Assembly (NCBI GenBank): GCA_017311315.1
Contig: CM029654.1
Span: forward strand, 22,713,879 to 22,777,878
DNA from: Dendrocalamus latiflorus
Lineage: Eukaryota > Streptophyta > Magnoliopsida > Poales > Poaceae
DNA: 64,000 nucleotides
Reading direction: 5' to 3'
Shown: one piece after another, positions 22,923 through 34,100 of the stretch
How the letters are laid out: every line of letters begins with the position of its first letter
How positions within the stretch are numbered: the first letter of the stretch is position 1
Made by a program: the position numbers and the translations under genes
The notes under the pieces: model-generated
The model's input: only the letters and a program-made list of their open reading frames with translations
Databases searched by the model: none
What the model was told of the DNA's origin: nothing

Positions 22923-23877
22923 GGAAGGAAATTGTCTTGGAGGACCTTGAACCCCTTCTCCTAGGCCCCTTTCTGATTTTTGCTATGCGTAATCTGCACA
23001 TATTTCAAAGCATCTGTCCCCAAAACTACCTTCTCTTCCAATTCCTCAAAGATGAAGCATTCCATGGCCACCAAGTGGTTCTCCCTTCCTCTCGCTGTGT
23101 TGCCGCCGCCGGTAGCACCCTAATACGCCACTCCTTCCCCTCGTTGCTACTGGCCACATCTCCGCCTCTGCCACCGGCGATGATAACGTCCTGCGCCTAG
23201 GGGTGGACATTCTAGAAGCATCTGTCTACTACCTCCACGACCTCGCTGCGGTGGCACCTTCCACACCCCAACCGCAAGACCACCCCAACTCTGCACAGTT
23301 GCAATCATCAAAGGAAGCAACCAGCCTCGCCAAGTCGTTCGCGCTCAACCTCCCCGAGGCATCTCGACGCAATCCTACGCCGTGACTTGTGCCTCCCCTT
23401 ACAGTGGTAGTGGAGATGTGGAATGCAGGGGATAGTGCGACTACAAGAGGCAATGGTGGCGGCATGCTCACTATGTTGTTCCTGCTACCACTTCCCTACC
23501 GACAACCTCCAACAATGGGACACTCACCGAGGTTGTGCCATAGGGGTTGTGGCGAGGGAGATGCGCGCTCTCCAGTGCGTCCAGCACTAGGGACGACGGG
23601 GCCTTGGTCCTGCCTAGCGCACCCGAGCTTGCCGGACACGCCCACTTCTTGTCTGGCTTGCTAGGGATTGTTCGGGCCCCACCGCCTGGTGGCGGCCGAC
23701 GACTCGGACGCAGCAGCACATGCCTCCCCTTGTCCTCCAAGCTCCTTCCTTGTTGCCGAGCTAGAGACACTTTGGGGGGAGAGAAGCTTTGAGATATGTG
23801 CATATTACATGTGGCAAAAATCAGAAAAAGGCTACAAGATAAGGGGTTCAAGTCTCTCTCCTAGAGAATTTTCTTCC
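22923..23877. mobile_element. Mutator-like element, Pack-MULE candidate
   Basis: 955 bp flanked by a perfect 9 bp duplication CCAAGACTC (22914-22922 and 23878-23886), the size made by Mutator transposases. The termini begin GGAAG-AAATT and are imperfect inverted repeats of about 90 bp; the shared TTGAACCCCTT and TCTGATTTTTGC blocks lie at 22949-22989 and 23820-23857. The interior (about 23050-23760) is much richer in G+C than the arms and its surroundings. It holds open stretches on both strands (for example 23203-23385 and 23389-23664, plus strand) but no transposase. That composition is what captured host gene pieces look like in rice Pack-MULEs. I do not recognise the source gene. Confidence 0.75.
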
Positions 23878-23886
23878 CCAAGACTC

Positions 23887-26210
23887 CATCAGCGAAAGCG
23901 ACATCGAACTTTTATAGTAGGTGCCTATGAATACGTTTGGAAAAGTTAGTTGAAGCATGTATGGGAAAGACGTATAGCGGAGATATATGACATTAAATGA
24001 ACACAAATCACCGAATAATCTACACAAATTTCTAGCTACACAGATTTATAGCTATTTGGTTGCAAACAACATTTTACCAAACTTAATTTTTGTGGCGGAC
24101 AAATCGCTCCTCACAAATGTGACAAAAATTTGGCAAGAATCCGTGCCAATGAAAGGTTGCATACATAGATAAAGAAATGTGGCGTGCCACAAGTTGGGTA
24201 ATGAACCAAACATTAGCCTAACAAAAGAAAATTATGGCAACGGATCAAACAGCCGAAAACATGATATTTCTATGGAGAGCTGAATTGGTTAAAATATGCC
24301 ATATGTAGCACTTCTACGTGCCCCATTCAAATATGGCAACTTATCAGGTACGACTAGGTCAATTGGGGCATCAAATCAACATGAAAGATTCCAAATTGTT
24401 TTTGATGATGTAGTCTATTGAGCGTTGTAGCATCCTTTCAAATTTCAACTTCAAACTCAAAGTATGTGAGAAGAAATCAAAAGAATAAATTTGCTGTGAA
24501 TAGTAGCATTTATCTTTTTTATTTTCCTTTTGATTTATTATCCGTTAGAATTTTGACTTTTTTGTTACCCTAACACATAATGAATTTAAACATTAAATTA
24601 TACTAGCTAAATGCCCATATATTACAATGGATTAAGAAATTATACTACTCTTGGCCTCTGGTGTACTTGGGTTAATCGGTACCAGATTTTTTATTCTCAT
24701 GTATTCAGCATGGTTGTATTCCTGCTTAACGAATGAAAGTGCCTTGGGTCAACTTTACCACCACACCGGGTCTAGCTGCATTGCGCCATATGTACAGTGG
24801 GCTCCGCTACGTCTCACAAAATAAAATAATTGCTATGAAATTCACATTCTAAATAACAAAAGATTTATGAATCAGTTAACTAATATCTCGTGACTAATGT
24901 AGTGCAAGCACAACAGATAAAACACTAGTTATTGCTATGAACAGTAAAAACACAGAGCGAATATGACATCAAAACATATACTTCTAGCAACCCACATAAT
25001 AGCAAGTTGTTTCTCCATATTAAATCATGGACAAACCATGAATCGGTTGCAGAATTATATAGTGGCCTAATTAGGATATATTTTGCTCTATTCATAGAAT
25101 ATATACTCATACATGTAGAAAATAACCATAACTGAACAACTAAAAGGTTGCAAAATTCTATGTCCATGTATCCACGACAACGTTGAAACCAAAAGATCTG
25201 ACACCAAAGGCTAGTTAGGACATTTGCAATATGTGAAACAACAGTTTTTAATGGCAAGTGAATGGATGCCCCTTGAAAGTTGGAACCGATTCCACATGTT
25301 CGAGCTCACTTTGGATCGATACAGCAGATTGGAATCCAACCTAAGCATTAACTAGTACTAATTGCATTCCAAGAAAATAGAATGCTTGAGTGGGCCTACT
25401 TGTTGGCATGCGCCACCAATGCCTCCGCCCCAACGACGGGAGTGGCACACCTCACCTGCGCTGTAGAGGCCATGACGTCGAGAACCACCACTATTGGTCG
25501 CACATGTGTCGGTTGCCCAATTCGCAATCGAAGGCCAAAAATGCTATCGCACCTCCAAATTTGGCGGTCTCTATAGCTAACACCATCTTCCCCTCCAGAT
25601 CATGCGGTCTCTAGTCTCCACCGTGCAGCCTCGATACAAGCCCCCACCACTGTAGTAGACCTCAAATCGACTCTAGATCTACTGGCCCCCTCCGGCGTCG
25701 CCTCCAGCCGCTGGTTGTGGAATGGACAAGAGGATGAAAGGAAGGATTTTGGTTCGGGAGGCAGTGAGATAGTCGTACTATGCAGTTTCTTTCTTTCTTC
25801 TTTGAAAAATGAGAAGGGGTTAGCGTTGTGTTTTGCAAGGGATTCGGGCTTCGGGGGGAAGGGAGACAGGGCCACCTAGTGGCACGATTTCTCCAGAAAT
25901 GAGGGGAAGAGAGAGGCAGATTGATGAATCAACTAGGGATAGTGAATGGCATTACGGGTAAATATTATCTCTAACTTTAAAAGATATTTTTTTGTTTGAA
26001 AACGGCCAATGACTATCAACTCTTATTTTTATATTAGTAAAGATAAAAGATGCATATATAGAGTAAAATTGAGAAGCATAATTATTTTTTAAAAAAATTC
26101 ATGTTGATTTGGTGTCTCAACCGACTGAGTTGCACCGATTGCACCCTAAGGTGGGTCGTTTGTGAAATGTTATGTGGGGAAAAAGCAGCACTTGCGGACT
26201 AATAGTTTTT
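23887..26210. other. Non-genic DNA, no gene supported
   Basis: Mostly AT-rich. A more GC-rich patch at 25380-25880 is open in short pieces on both strands without recognisable protein. No element termini with target duplications were found. Confidence 0.35.
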
Positions 26211-26490
26211 TTAGATAAAGGATATAAAATCCGGCCTCTATATCCACGAAGGATATACACAGCCAAAAGTTACACGAGCTCTTAGGCTCAAAGCCTCAAA
26301 ACTGAGGTACATAAAACAATATGAAAGAAAGCTTAAGGACTACGAAAAGAACTTAAAAGGCTAAGCTTCAGCACTTTTGCTCCGTCTTTGCTAATAGCCA
26401 AGCCCTTAACCTCATCCGACCGAGCCACCCAAACTTCGGTCTGCTTTGCGTGAAGATGGACCTCCGAGGCGACGTCTCCAGGTGCGAATC
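26211..26490 (-). repeat. Possible retroposon 3' end
   Basis: On the minus strand the segment ends ATATCCTTTATCTAAAAAA, a style often seen at the 3' ends of grass LINE-type retroposons. No reverse transcriptase remnant is visible. Weak call. Confidence 0.25.
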
Positions 26491-26934
26491 AAACTTTTTT
26501 TCAGGGATACCATTACGTAGTTATCCTCTTATACAATACTAGTACGAAACATGTTAATTAGTGGCTGGTCATCACGCTTGACTGCCTCCGGGATCGATCC
26601 ATGTATAGTCCATATCATATCCGATCTTATTTTGCAGCACAGGTGCGCATCTACGCCCTTTTCTTTTTCTTTTCTTTTATGAATTAGTCAGCAGTCAGCA
26701 CTCTGTTTCTTTTTTTTCTCTCTCTTTAAAGCACGCTCCTCCTTTATTCCATGAAACATTCCACACTCTAAATTATATTATTTATCTATTGGGTCTGGAA
26801 TACAATAGCTCATATTAATCGGATACACTTTTTGACTTCACAAATCATTATAATATTAATTGATATAGCACACTCTAAATTAAATTTAATACAACATTAT
26901 ATAGCAGAATTGCACAAACATTCCATCCTAGGTA

Positions 26935-27178
26935 CTCCCTTCCTTCACAAATGTAGATCATTTTTTATTTTTTACGGTTCCCAACGTAAAACTTTGACTA
27001 TGATCTATTATCATACTATACTAACAAATGTATTAAAAAATATATATTATAAAAGAATTTTGCAAGATAAAGTCAATGGTATTATTTTTATATAATTAAT
27101 CTATATAATTTAATATATATTAATGATTAAAACTTAATCACAAAATCTACAATGATCTATATTTATGGACAGACAAAG
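26935..27178. repeat. Stowaway-type MITE
   Basis: The termini CTCCCTTCCTTCACAAATGT and the complement of ACATTTGTG-like sequence at the right end (ATGATCTATATTTATGGACAG then AC) give imperfect inverted repeats of about 35 bp sharing GTAGATCATT-type blocks. TA dinucleotides flank it at 26933-26934 and 27179-27180. The interior is very AT-rich and non-coding. The CTCCCT start and TA duplication are typical of Stowaway (Tc1/mariner) MITEs. Confidence 0.7.
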
Positions 27179-27413
27179 TAGCTCTCAAGTTTCATTTCTT
27201 CTAGCAGCAGAACTGGTCATTAAAATCCTGGTCAAACCACTCCTTAGTCCTTGGCTCCTGCCACCTGCCCACCCAGCGCCCACACAAACCTTACACTGCC
27301 CCATAATCATGAAACCATCTGTTCCCATATTTCCTAGATCCACGATCTAAGCCATCCCCCGCATCTGAATATCTTGAGTTTTTTCAACTGATGCTGATGG
27401 CTTCTGGGCAGTG

Positions 27414-27675
27414 CTCAAAGAGGCTTTGGCTAAGAGCTGGGAGCTTTGACTTTCGATTTTTAATTAACATTGTATTATAGTGGTTATTAATTTTTTTGAG
27501 AAAAAAAATACCGTTATATCATCATAGACAAGCAAAGGAATACGGAAAAAAAGAAAAGTGAAAAAAACCAAAAAAAAAAAGCTAAAATAAGTCAAAATTA
27601 AAAGCTGATGCATTCCAAGTAGCTTATGGCTTAAATAAACTGAAAACTAAAAAAAGAAGCTGAAGCCTCTTTGAG
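27414..27675. repeat. MITE with CTCAAAGAGGCTT termini
   Basis: CTCAAAGAGGCTTTGGCT at the left faces AGCCTCTTTGAG at the right, around 260 bp of AT-rich DNA. Related AT-rich sequence occurs at 45190-45460. Superfamily not assigned. Confidence 0.6.
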
Positions 27676-27699
27676 TGGGTCCTAACACGAATGCTTGTG

Positions 27700-28260
27700 C
27701 GAACGCATCAAATACCGATAAATCGTTTTGAAAAGTTGTCTCAACAAGCCGTTTCAAAAACACGACGAAAAAAATATTCGGTTTATTTATTCAAGGTAAA
27801 TGATAAGACATATTGTTCATATTGATTTCTAAAAGCTATTTTTATATAAATGCTTTTCTACGGTACCAAACTTTCAAACGGCGTGTCTTTTCAAGACGGG
27901 GTCTAGTTGTCAATTGTAGTACAATGTAATGACTTTATTTATATCGGCTAAAATCGCACACCAGTTTTTCCTCTCCGTACGATTCTCTACAAACTGTTAC
28001 TATTCATAAATTAAAACTAAAATCCATCAGCAAAAGTTAATATAAACGAGCTCATAAGCCAAAAAAAATGAAGCATGTCTCTCTAAGCTGTTACTTATGG
28101 TTTATGGTTTAAATTTTGAATGCTAGTTATTCGTGAGAGGCAGTATGCAGAGGAAAATAGTCGTATATGATTTTGACCGATATAACTGAACCCAGTATAC
28201 TTCTTACTATAATTTTTTTATTGATCCGTTTTAAAAGATATATCGTTTAAAAGATAATTA
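27700..28260. repeat. Dispersed repeat shared with 62205-62350
   Basis: A block at about 27885-28070 (GACGGGGTCTA..., then GGCTAAAATCGCA, then ACTGTTACTATTCAT) recurs in modified form at 62215-62340. No coding potential; probably an old MITE family. Confidence 0.4.
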
Positions 28261-28287
28261 CTATAGCGTAAACCATAAATCATTAGG

Positions 28288-28294
28288 TATAAAT
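28288..28294 (+). promoter_or_regulatory. Candidate TATA box of the receptor kinase gene
   Basis: TATAAAT about 400 bp upstream of the kinase ATG. A start site about 30 bp downstream would give a leader of roughly 375 bp containing a CT-rich part, a GA repeat and two upstream ORFs. Confidence 0.45.
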
Positions 28295-28386
28295 GGGAAA
28301 GGAGGCACTCGTTTGCTATGCAGCAGTCCAACTCATCTCAGCAAAATCACACGCCCCCAATTACTCCCTCCACCCCTCCTCAATTT

Positions 28387-28491
28387 ATGGCCTCCTTCCT
28401 CCCTCTCCTCCCCCTGCCGTTCTTCACCTCTCCGGCTGCTTCCTTCCCCCTCTCGCAGCAGGCCAAACGTGCCGAACCCACACCGCGTTAG
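28387..28491 (+). other. Upstream ORF 1 (34 codons)
   Basis: ATG at 28387, stop TAG at 28489-28491, 34 codons rich in Pro, Leu and Ser, out of frame with the main ORF. It is in the transcript only if transcription starts before it, as the TATA box suggests. Confidence 0.35.
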
Positions 28492-28497
28492 GCAAGC

Positions 28498-28560
28498 CAA
28501 GAGGAGAGAGAGAGAGAGGGGGAGGTGTAGAGAGAGAAACACAGAGAGAGAGGAGGCTGG
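28498..28560 (+). repeat. GA-rich microsatellite in the leader
   Basis: Imperfect (GA)n on the plus strand, such as GAGAGAGAGAGAGAGG followed by further AGAGAG runs, between the two upstream ORFs. GA/CT repeats are common in grass 5' leaders. Confidence 0.7.
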
Positions 28561-28597
28561 GGGAGGGCAGCCACTAGCCACCTCCAAGCTGTCCCCC

Positions 28598-28657
28598 ATG
28601 ACACCACCACCACCACCACCATCTCAAGAACCAAACAAGAAAGGAGGCTCGCAGTAG
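28598..28657 (+). other. Upstream ORF 2 (19 codons)
   Basis: ATG at 28598-28600, stop TAG at 28655-28657, beginning M-T then six prolines. It ends 39 bp before the main ATG, in the same frame but separated by its stop. It could lower translation of the kinase. Confidence 0.45.
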
Positions 28658-28696
28658 CACCAAGATCTCATCGTACGCGTGCGCCTCTCTCTCGCC

Positions 28697-31195
28697 ATGG
28701 GCCATGGTGGTGGTGTCCGCGCCTCCCTCCTCCTCTTCTTGGCCGTGGCCTGCTGCGCGGCGGCGCAGGAGCCCAACACGGACGCCTACTTCGTCGCCGA
28801 GTTCTTCGCCAAGATGGGCCGCGCGGCGCCGTCGGCGAGCGGCGTGGTGTGCTCCTGGCCCGGGGTGTCCTGTGATGGCGAGGGGCGGGTGGTGGCGTTC
28901 GCGGCCGCCGGGTTGGGGCTGGCGGGGGCCATCCCGGAGGACACGGTGGGGAAGCTCGCGAAGCTGCAGGCCCTGGACCTCAGCGGCAACCGCCTCACCG
29001 CGCTCTCCAATGACCTGTGGGAGGTGGGGGCGTCGCTTCTTCGGCTCAACCTCTCGCGCAACGCCATCGGCGGCGCGCTCCCCAACAACGTCGGCAACTT
29101 CGCCAGGCTCCAGGTGCTCGACATCTCCCACAACGGGTTCTCCGGCGCGCTGCCGCTGACGCTCGGCTCCATCGCCGGCCTGCAGGTCCTCAACGCCAGC
29201 CACAACCAGTTCCAGGGGCAGGTCCCGGCAGCCGTCGTTCTTGGCTGCGGGAGCCTCGTGTCCATGGATCTCTCCGGCAATGCTCTGGACGGCGAATTGC
29301 CGGACTTATCGCCGCTCCGGTCTCTGGTCTATCTCAACCTGTCTGGCAACCAGCTCCGGGGCTCCATCATCGGGGCGTTCCAGGAGCAGCTGAGGGTTAT
29401 AGACCTCAACAACAACCGCTTCTCGGGATTAAACTTTAGCAGTGGGTATGCTGGCTCGTCGTTGACGTACCTCGACTTATCAAGCAATGAGCTTCTTGGG
29501 GAATTCGGCGTCGCCGGCCGGTTCCAGAACCTGAGGCATGTGAATCTTGCATTCAACCATTTGTCCATGGGAAATTTGCTCGTTTCCATGGGTAAGATCC
29601 ATGGATTGGAGTATGTTAATTTGTCAAGCACTGGGTTGCACGGGCAAATCCCTGGGGACTTGTTTTCCCAATTGGTTGGATTGAAGGTGCTCGATTTGTC
29701 GCGGAATAATATCAGCGGGGTAGTGCCGGACTTGAGCACTCTGCAGCTGCGGGTGCTGGACCTGTCGGTCAACAATCTTACCGGGGAAATCCCTGTGGCT
29801 TTGGTGAAGAAGTTGGTACCAATGGAGCGGTTCAACTTCTCATACAACAACCTCACTGTTTGCGCCTCAGAGCTCTCTCCTGAGGCGTTTGCAGCTGCGT
29901 TTGCCAGGTCCAGGAATGACTGCCCAATTGCTGTGAACCCAGACCGTATCAAGAAAAATGGGGAGAACCGTAAGGGGATGAAGTTGGCATTGGCCATTGT
30001 GCTTTCGCTCTTCTTCTCAGTTCTTGGGCTGCTTTGCTTGGCAGTTGCATGTAGGAGGTGGAGGAAGAGGTGCGATGCATTGCCCATGGTTAAGCAGGTG
30101 TCATTCAAGGAGGAGCCGGGGATGTCAGGGCCATTTGCATTCCAGACTGATTCGAGAACATGGGTTGCTGATGTGAAGGTTGCAACATCTGTGCCGGTCA
30201 TCATCTTTGAGAAGCCGTTGCTGAGTTTCACATTTGCCGACCTCTTGGCAGCGACATCGAACTTTGATAGGGGAACTCTGCTGGCTGAAGGGAGATTTGG
30301 GCCGGTGTATAGGGGATTCCTCCCTGGTGGAATTCAGGTTGCTGTGAAGGTGCTAGTCCATGGTTCGGTAATGGCAGATCAAGATGCTGCAAGAGAGCTT
30401 GAGCGGCTTGGACGGATCAAACATCCTAACTTGGTTTCTTTGACTGGTTACTGTCTGGCAGGGGACCAGAGAATTGCCATCTATGAGTACATGGAGAATG
30501 GCAATTTGCACAATTTACTGCATGACTTGCCGCTAGGAGTTCAGACCACTGAAGACTGGAGCACCGACACATGGGAGGACAACAATGGTGGCGTCGCCAC
30601 TGAAAACATCACACCGGAGGGCACCACAACATGGATGTTTCGGCACAAAATCGCATTAGGCGCTGCAAGGGCACTGGCATTCCTCCACCATGGCTGCATT
30701 CCGCAGATCGTCCACCGGGATGTGAAGGCAAGCAGCATCTACTTCGACTCCACAGTGGAGCCTAGGCTGTCTGATTTCGGGTTGTCAATGATCGCCGGGA
30801 CTAGCACAAATGACGATCTCTTGCACCATTCCCCTGGATACGCTCCGCCAGAGTTCTCCGACTCAGAGAATGCCATGGCGACGGCAAAGTCTGACGTTTA
30901 CAGCTTTGGTGTTGTGCTGTTTGAGCTGATCACCGGCAAGAAGCCACTGGATGATGAGTACCCTGATCAGAAGGAATCAAGCCTGGTGAACTGGGCCAGG
31001 GCAATGGTGAAGGCAAACCTAGTGTCAAGCATCATCGACCCAAAGATCCGCGACACCGGGCTGGAGTGGCAGATGGAGGAGGCGCTGAGAATTGCCTACC
31101 TGTGCACGGCCGAACTGCCATCCAAGAGGCCGGCCATGCAGCAGATCGTTGGCCTGCTGAAGGACATTGAGCCTAAAGTAGCAGAGCAGAACTGA
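28697..31195 (+). CDS. Leucine-rich repeat receptor-like kinase
   Basis: A plasma-membrane receptor with extracellular leucine-rich repeats and a cytoplasmic serine/threonine kinase domain. The single 832-codon exon starts at the first in-frame ATG (GCCATGG context). Residues 1-23 form a signal peptide; C52 and C59 form the N-terminal cap; about eleven LRRs span 88-385 with N-glycosylation sites such as NLS and NNLT; C389 and C409 form the C-terminal cap; 428-450 is the membrane helix, followed by basic RRWRKR; kinase domain about 522-825. Seen: glycine-rich loop AEGRFGPVYRG, K551, E567, HRD at 673-675, DFG at 693-695, PPE at 717-719. In the catalytic loop S680 sits where most kinases have the metal-binding Asn. 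An acidic insert of about 30 residues (615-646) follows the hinge. These features fit the At2g24230/At5g58150 type as I remember it. The ligand is unknown. Confidence 0.92.
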   Translation: MGHGGGVRASLLLFLAVACCAAAQEPNTDAYFVAEFFAKMGRAAPSASGVVCSWPGVSCDGEGRVVAFAAAGLGLAGAIPEDTVGKLAKLQALDLSGNRLTALSNDLWEVGASLLRLNLSRNAIGGALPNNVGNFARLQVLDISHNGFSGALPLTLGSIAGLQVLNASHNQFQGQVPAAVVLGCGSLVSMDLSGNALDGELPDLSPLRSLVYLNLSGNQLRGSIIGAFQEQLRVIDLNNNRFSGLNFSSGYAGSSLTYLDLSSNELLGEFGVAGRFQNLRHVNLAFNHLSMGNLLVSMGKIHGLEYVNLSSTGLHGQIPGDLFSQLVGLKVLDLSRNNISGVVPDLSTLQLRVLDLSVNNLTGEIPVALVKKLVPMERFNFSYNNLTVCASELSPEAFAAAFARSRNDCPIAVNPDRIKKNGENRKGMKLALAIVLSLFFSVLGLLCLAVACRRWRKRCDALPMVKQVSFKEEPGMSGPFAFQTDSRTWVADVKVATSVPVIIFEKPLLSFTFADLLAATSNFDRGTLLAEGRFGPVYRGFLPGGIQVAVKVLVHGSVMADQDAARELERLGRIKHPNLVSLTGYCLAGDQRIAIYEYMENGNLHNLLHDLPLGVQTTEDWSTDTWEDNNGGVATENITPEGTTTWMFRHKIALGAARALAFLHHGCIPQIVHRDVKASSIYFDSTVEPRLSDFGLSMIAGTSTNDDLLHHSPGYAPPEFSDSENAMATAKSDVYSFGVVLFELITGKKPLDDEYPDQKESSLVNWARAMVKANLVSSIIDPKIRDTGLEWQMEEALRIAYLCTAELPSKRPAMQQIVGLLKDIEPKVAEQN

Positions 31196-34100
31196 AAGTG
31201 ATTAATAGTGTTTTGGGTATTGAAAAGGATGTGTAGGCAGTGAGCTCTTAGTTGTTTTGCCTTAGTGGAGCTCGCTGTGCCATGTTCTGCTCCTCTGCTG
31301 AGATATACCTTTTCTTCCTTCTTTTTTTTTATTCTTCCACTCGTTTTGAGATATTGCAATACAGCTTGCCACACCTGCTCCTTACTAACAATGTTACTAT
31401 GAGTTATGACACATGAAAGCTCTCATCAATGTGCTTGTTTTGCAAGAGAAAGAGCAAGCGCTGGCCTTGTCCTGGCTCTTTGCCCACTGTTAGTGCATAG
31501 CAAACACCTTCAATACATGGCTTACAAGCTGAACAAACTGTCAAAATAACTGCTCATTCATCCACTCAAATTCATTGATATAATAGCAGCAGCTGTAACC
31601 CTGCACTGTCCTGAAAGTGTGTTCACCACTGTTTGGAAGATTAAAGTGTGTTCCATACCATCATTATGTTGCAACTTTTCCTCACACTGCCTCCTGCTAA
31701 AGGATGTGCATTGCATGGCATGGCAGATGGCTCTTCTTTACTCAAGTTCTTGGGCACCTTTTCTGATAAATAAAGGGTGGTTCTTTTCGGTTACAGCTTA
31801 TGGTTTATGATTGTATCTGATAGTTTTTAGTCTTAGTAAGAACGTTTGTGTAAACGAATTAAATGTTGGTAAGTTTATTACACTATCCTGATAAAACCGT
31901 TTTGAAACTAAAGCGAAAAAATCGTTCATTTGTTTATCTATTTATCTAGAGAAGTCATAAGTTATAAACTGATAATAGCAGGAGCCAAAGAGGGGCAGGT
32001 TTTGCGAACCAACCCTACTCTTCTCCGGGTTACGCTATCAAAATGCATTAATAATGGTTTCGTGCCATGCGTGGCTGCGAGTGTGATGCCTTTTGGGGAG
32101 GCCATCACTGCAAACAACTCGATCGCTTTTTATGACTATACATCGAAACCCCTATCATGCATGCGCGCAATTCTTGATTACTGTGCTTCTGTTTTGTGTG
32201 GAGTTGAGTGATTGGCGCATGCACACACTTGTTCTTACTAAAATTTGGGTGATTTTTAGGCGAAAATTGCTATAAAAAAAACCTGTGCTAAATGTGCGGG
32301 AAAAATTGGAAGTACTGAATAGTCTAACTGGTAGGCGCATGCGACACTACCCGTGTTATCGGGCTAAAAGCAATAGTTCATTTCCCCCATAAGAAAAATC
32401 GTAGGCGCATGACTTGTGTCGACATCATAAATTTGGGCATTTTGCGCGGATTAGCGTCGTGATTTAGGGGGGTGGTGGACTGACTGTCCATCCGGAGGCA
32501 ATCACGCAGACGGTATGCCAAGAAAAATAAACAGGCAGGAAAGAAAATGGCCAAATTGGAATTAGTTGAGACATCGGGATCAGATCCAATTAATAATTGA
32601 AGTGGCTCCAGTAGTGTGCTTTTGTGGGAGTCTTAGGATGCCAATTAACCAGTTTATTTTATTACTCAGAGTTTAAATGCAACTTTCAACTTGTTTTTCG
32701 TAAGCATGGGAGCTTCCAACACAATGTGCTTTGTGTACTGCCCCTAAATGTTTTGGTTCACTGTTTGTTACTATGTTGACCCCCGTACTAAATATTTTTG
32801 TTGATTTTTTTTCAAAGAATCAATCAGTTTTGTGTAGAGATGGAAGTAGATAGGTGATTAGATATGTGAATTCCTCTGTTATCCTAATTCATGTGATTAT
32901 CCTTTTTCCTAGTAGGGGTGCTAGTGCACTTAGAAGTACGCTGTGAAGATTTCAAAATATTAAATCTAAATAACTAGGCTGTGAAGAGGTCAAAATATTA
33001 AATGTAAATGACAACGTAAAATGGATATTATTATTTATTAACCCGAAGTTTAGATTTATTCCAATACACCTTTTAATTTAAAGATGTTTTTGGGTCTTGA
33101 CGTTTTCAGAAAGTTTTCAGCAATACTTTCTCTTCTTCGTCGTCTTTCTTTTGCTGTTGTTGTCTTTTGTCACCATGTAAATGTCAATATATTCACAGGG
33201 TATCTGTGAGCAAGGTTCTGCTTGGTATTGTTGTTGGAGGAATCTGTTTGTAAGGATGCCAACATCTCAATCATTGCCTTCTGCTAAAGTCCAAACGTGC
33301 GAAGACAAAAACACGAAGAGAACACCATATCTGCCGGACACGTTCATTCTGCCTTTGGTTTCGGTATTCTAACTTCTAAGAGTCGAAATAAATATGTTAG
33401 TTTCTTAATTTTAGTTTTTTATTATTTATGAAGATATAACAATGCTTTTTCTTTTTTTATTTTTCTTTAATCGAATGGTTCAAAAAATTAACAGTCGCTA
33501 TAATACAATTTCAACCAAAAATTAAATAGCCGAAAGTCAGAAGCCACTAAAAAAGCTGGATTTCGGAACAACTCTTGGCTCTACTCAATCCAAAACTCTT
33601 GGCTCTGTTCCAAACAACTTTCGCTTTTGGTTTTCGGAATGCACTGGCTTCTTAATTTTGTCTTTTGGTTTTTTCTTTTTTTCCTCTTTTATTTTTTTGC
33701 ATTGTTCGTGACAATATAAATTTTTAGTTTTTTAAATTTAATTAATCAGAAAAGGTTAACAGACAGTATGGTGCATATTCAGCCGCTACGTTGAGCAACG
33801 CAGCAGCTGCAGCTCTTCAAGCTCAAATCATCTGTCAGGCAACATCAATTCCACAAAATGTTCACAAAAGCAGCAGAGTATACTGCCCAAGTGCTGGAGT
33901 GCCCATTAATTTGCTGCTCAACAAACCCGCAGGACAAAAATCGACAATTCTAATAAATTCTTTCATTGCACTGTTTGTACTTCAGACGTATCTACCGTAA
34001 ATAATTCGTTCCTACGTAGTTGTAAGTTGTAACAGCTACGAATAAATTAGGAATAATTGCTGATAGGTAGAACTCGTCTATGAACAAGTAGTACAATTTA

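Noticed and set aside
28679..28696. Longer N-terminus for the receptor kinase starting at 28679
   Set aside because: The codon there is GTG. The first in-frame ATG at 28697 has a good context and is followed directly by a signal peptide.
28574..29280. Overlapping frames on both strands of the kinase 5' part
   Set aside because: GC-rich shadows; only the LRR frame shows domain structure.
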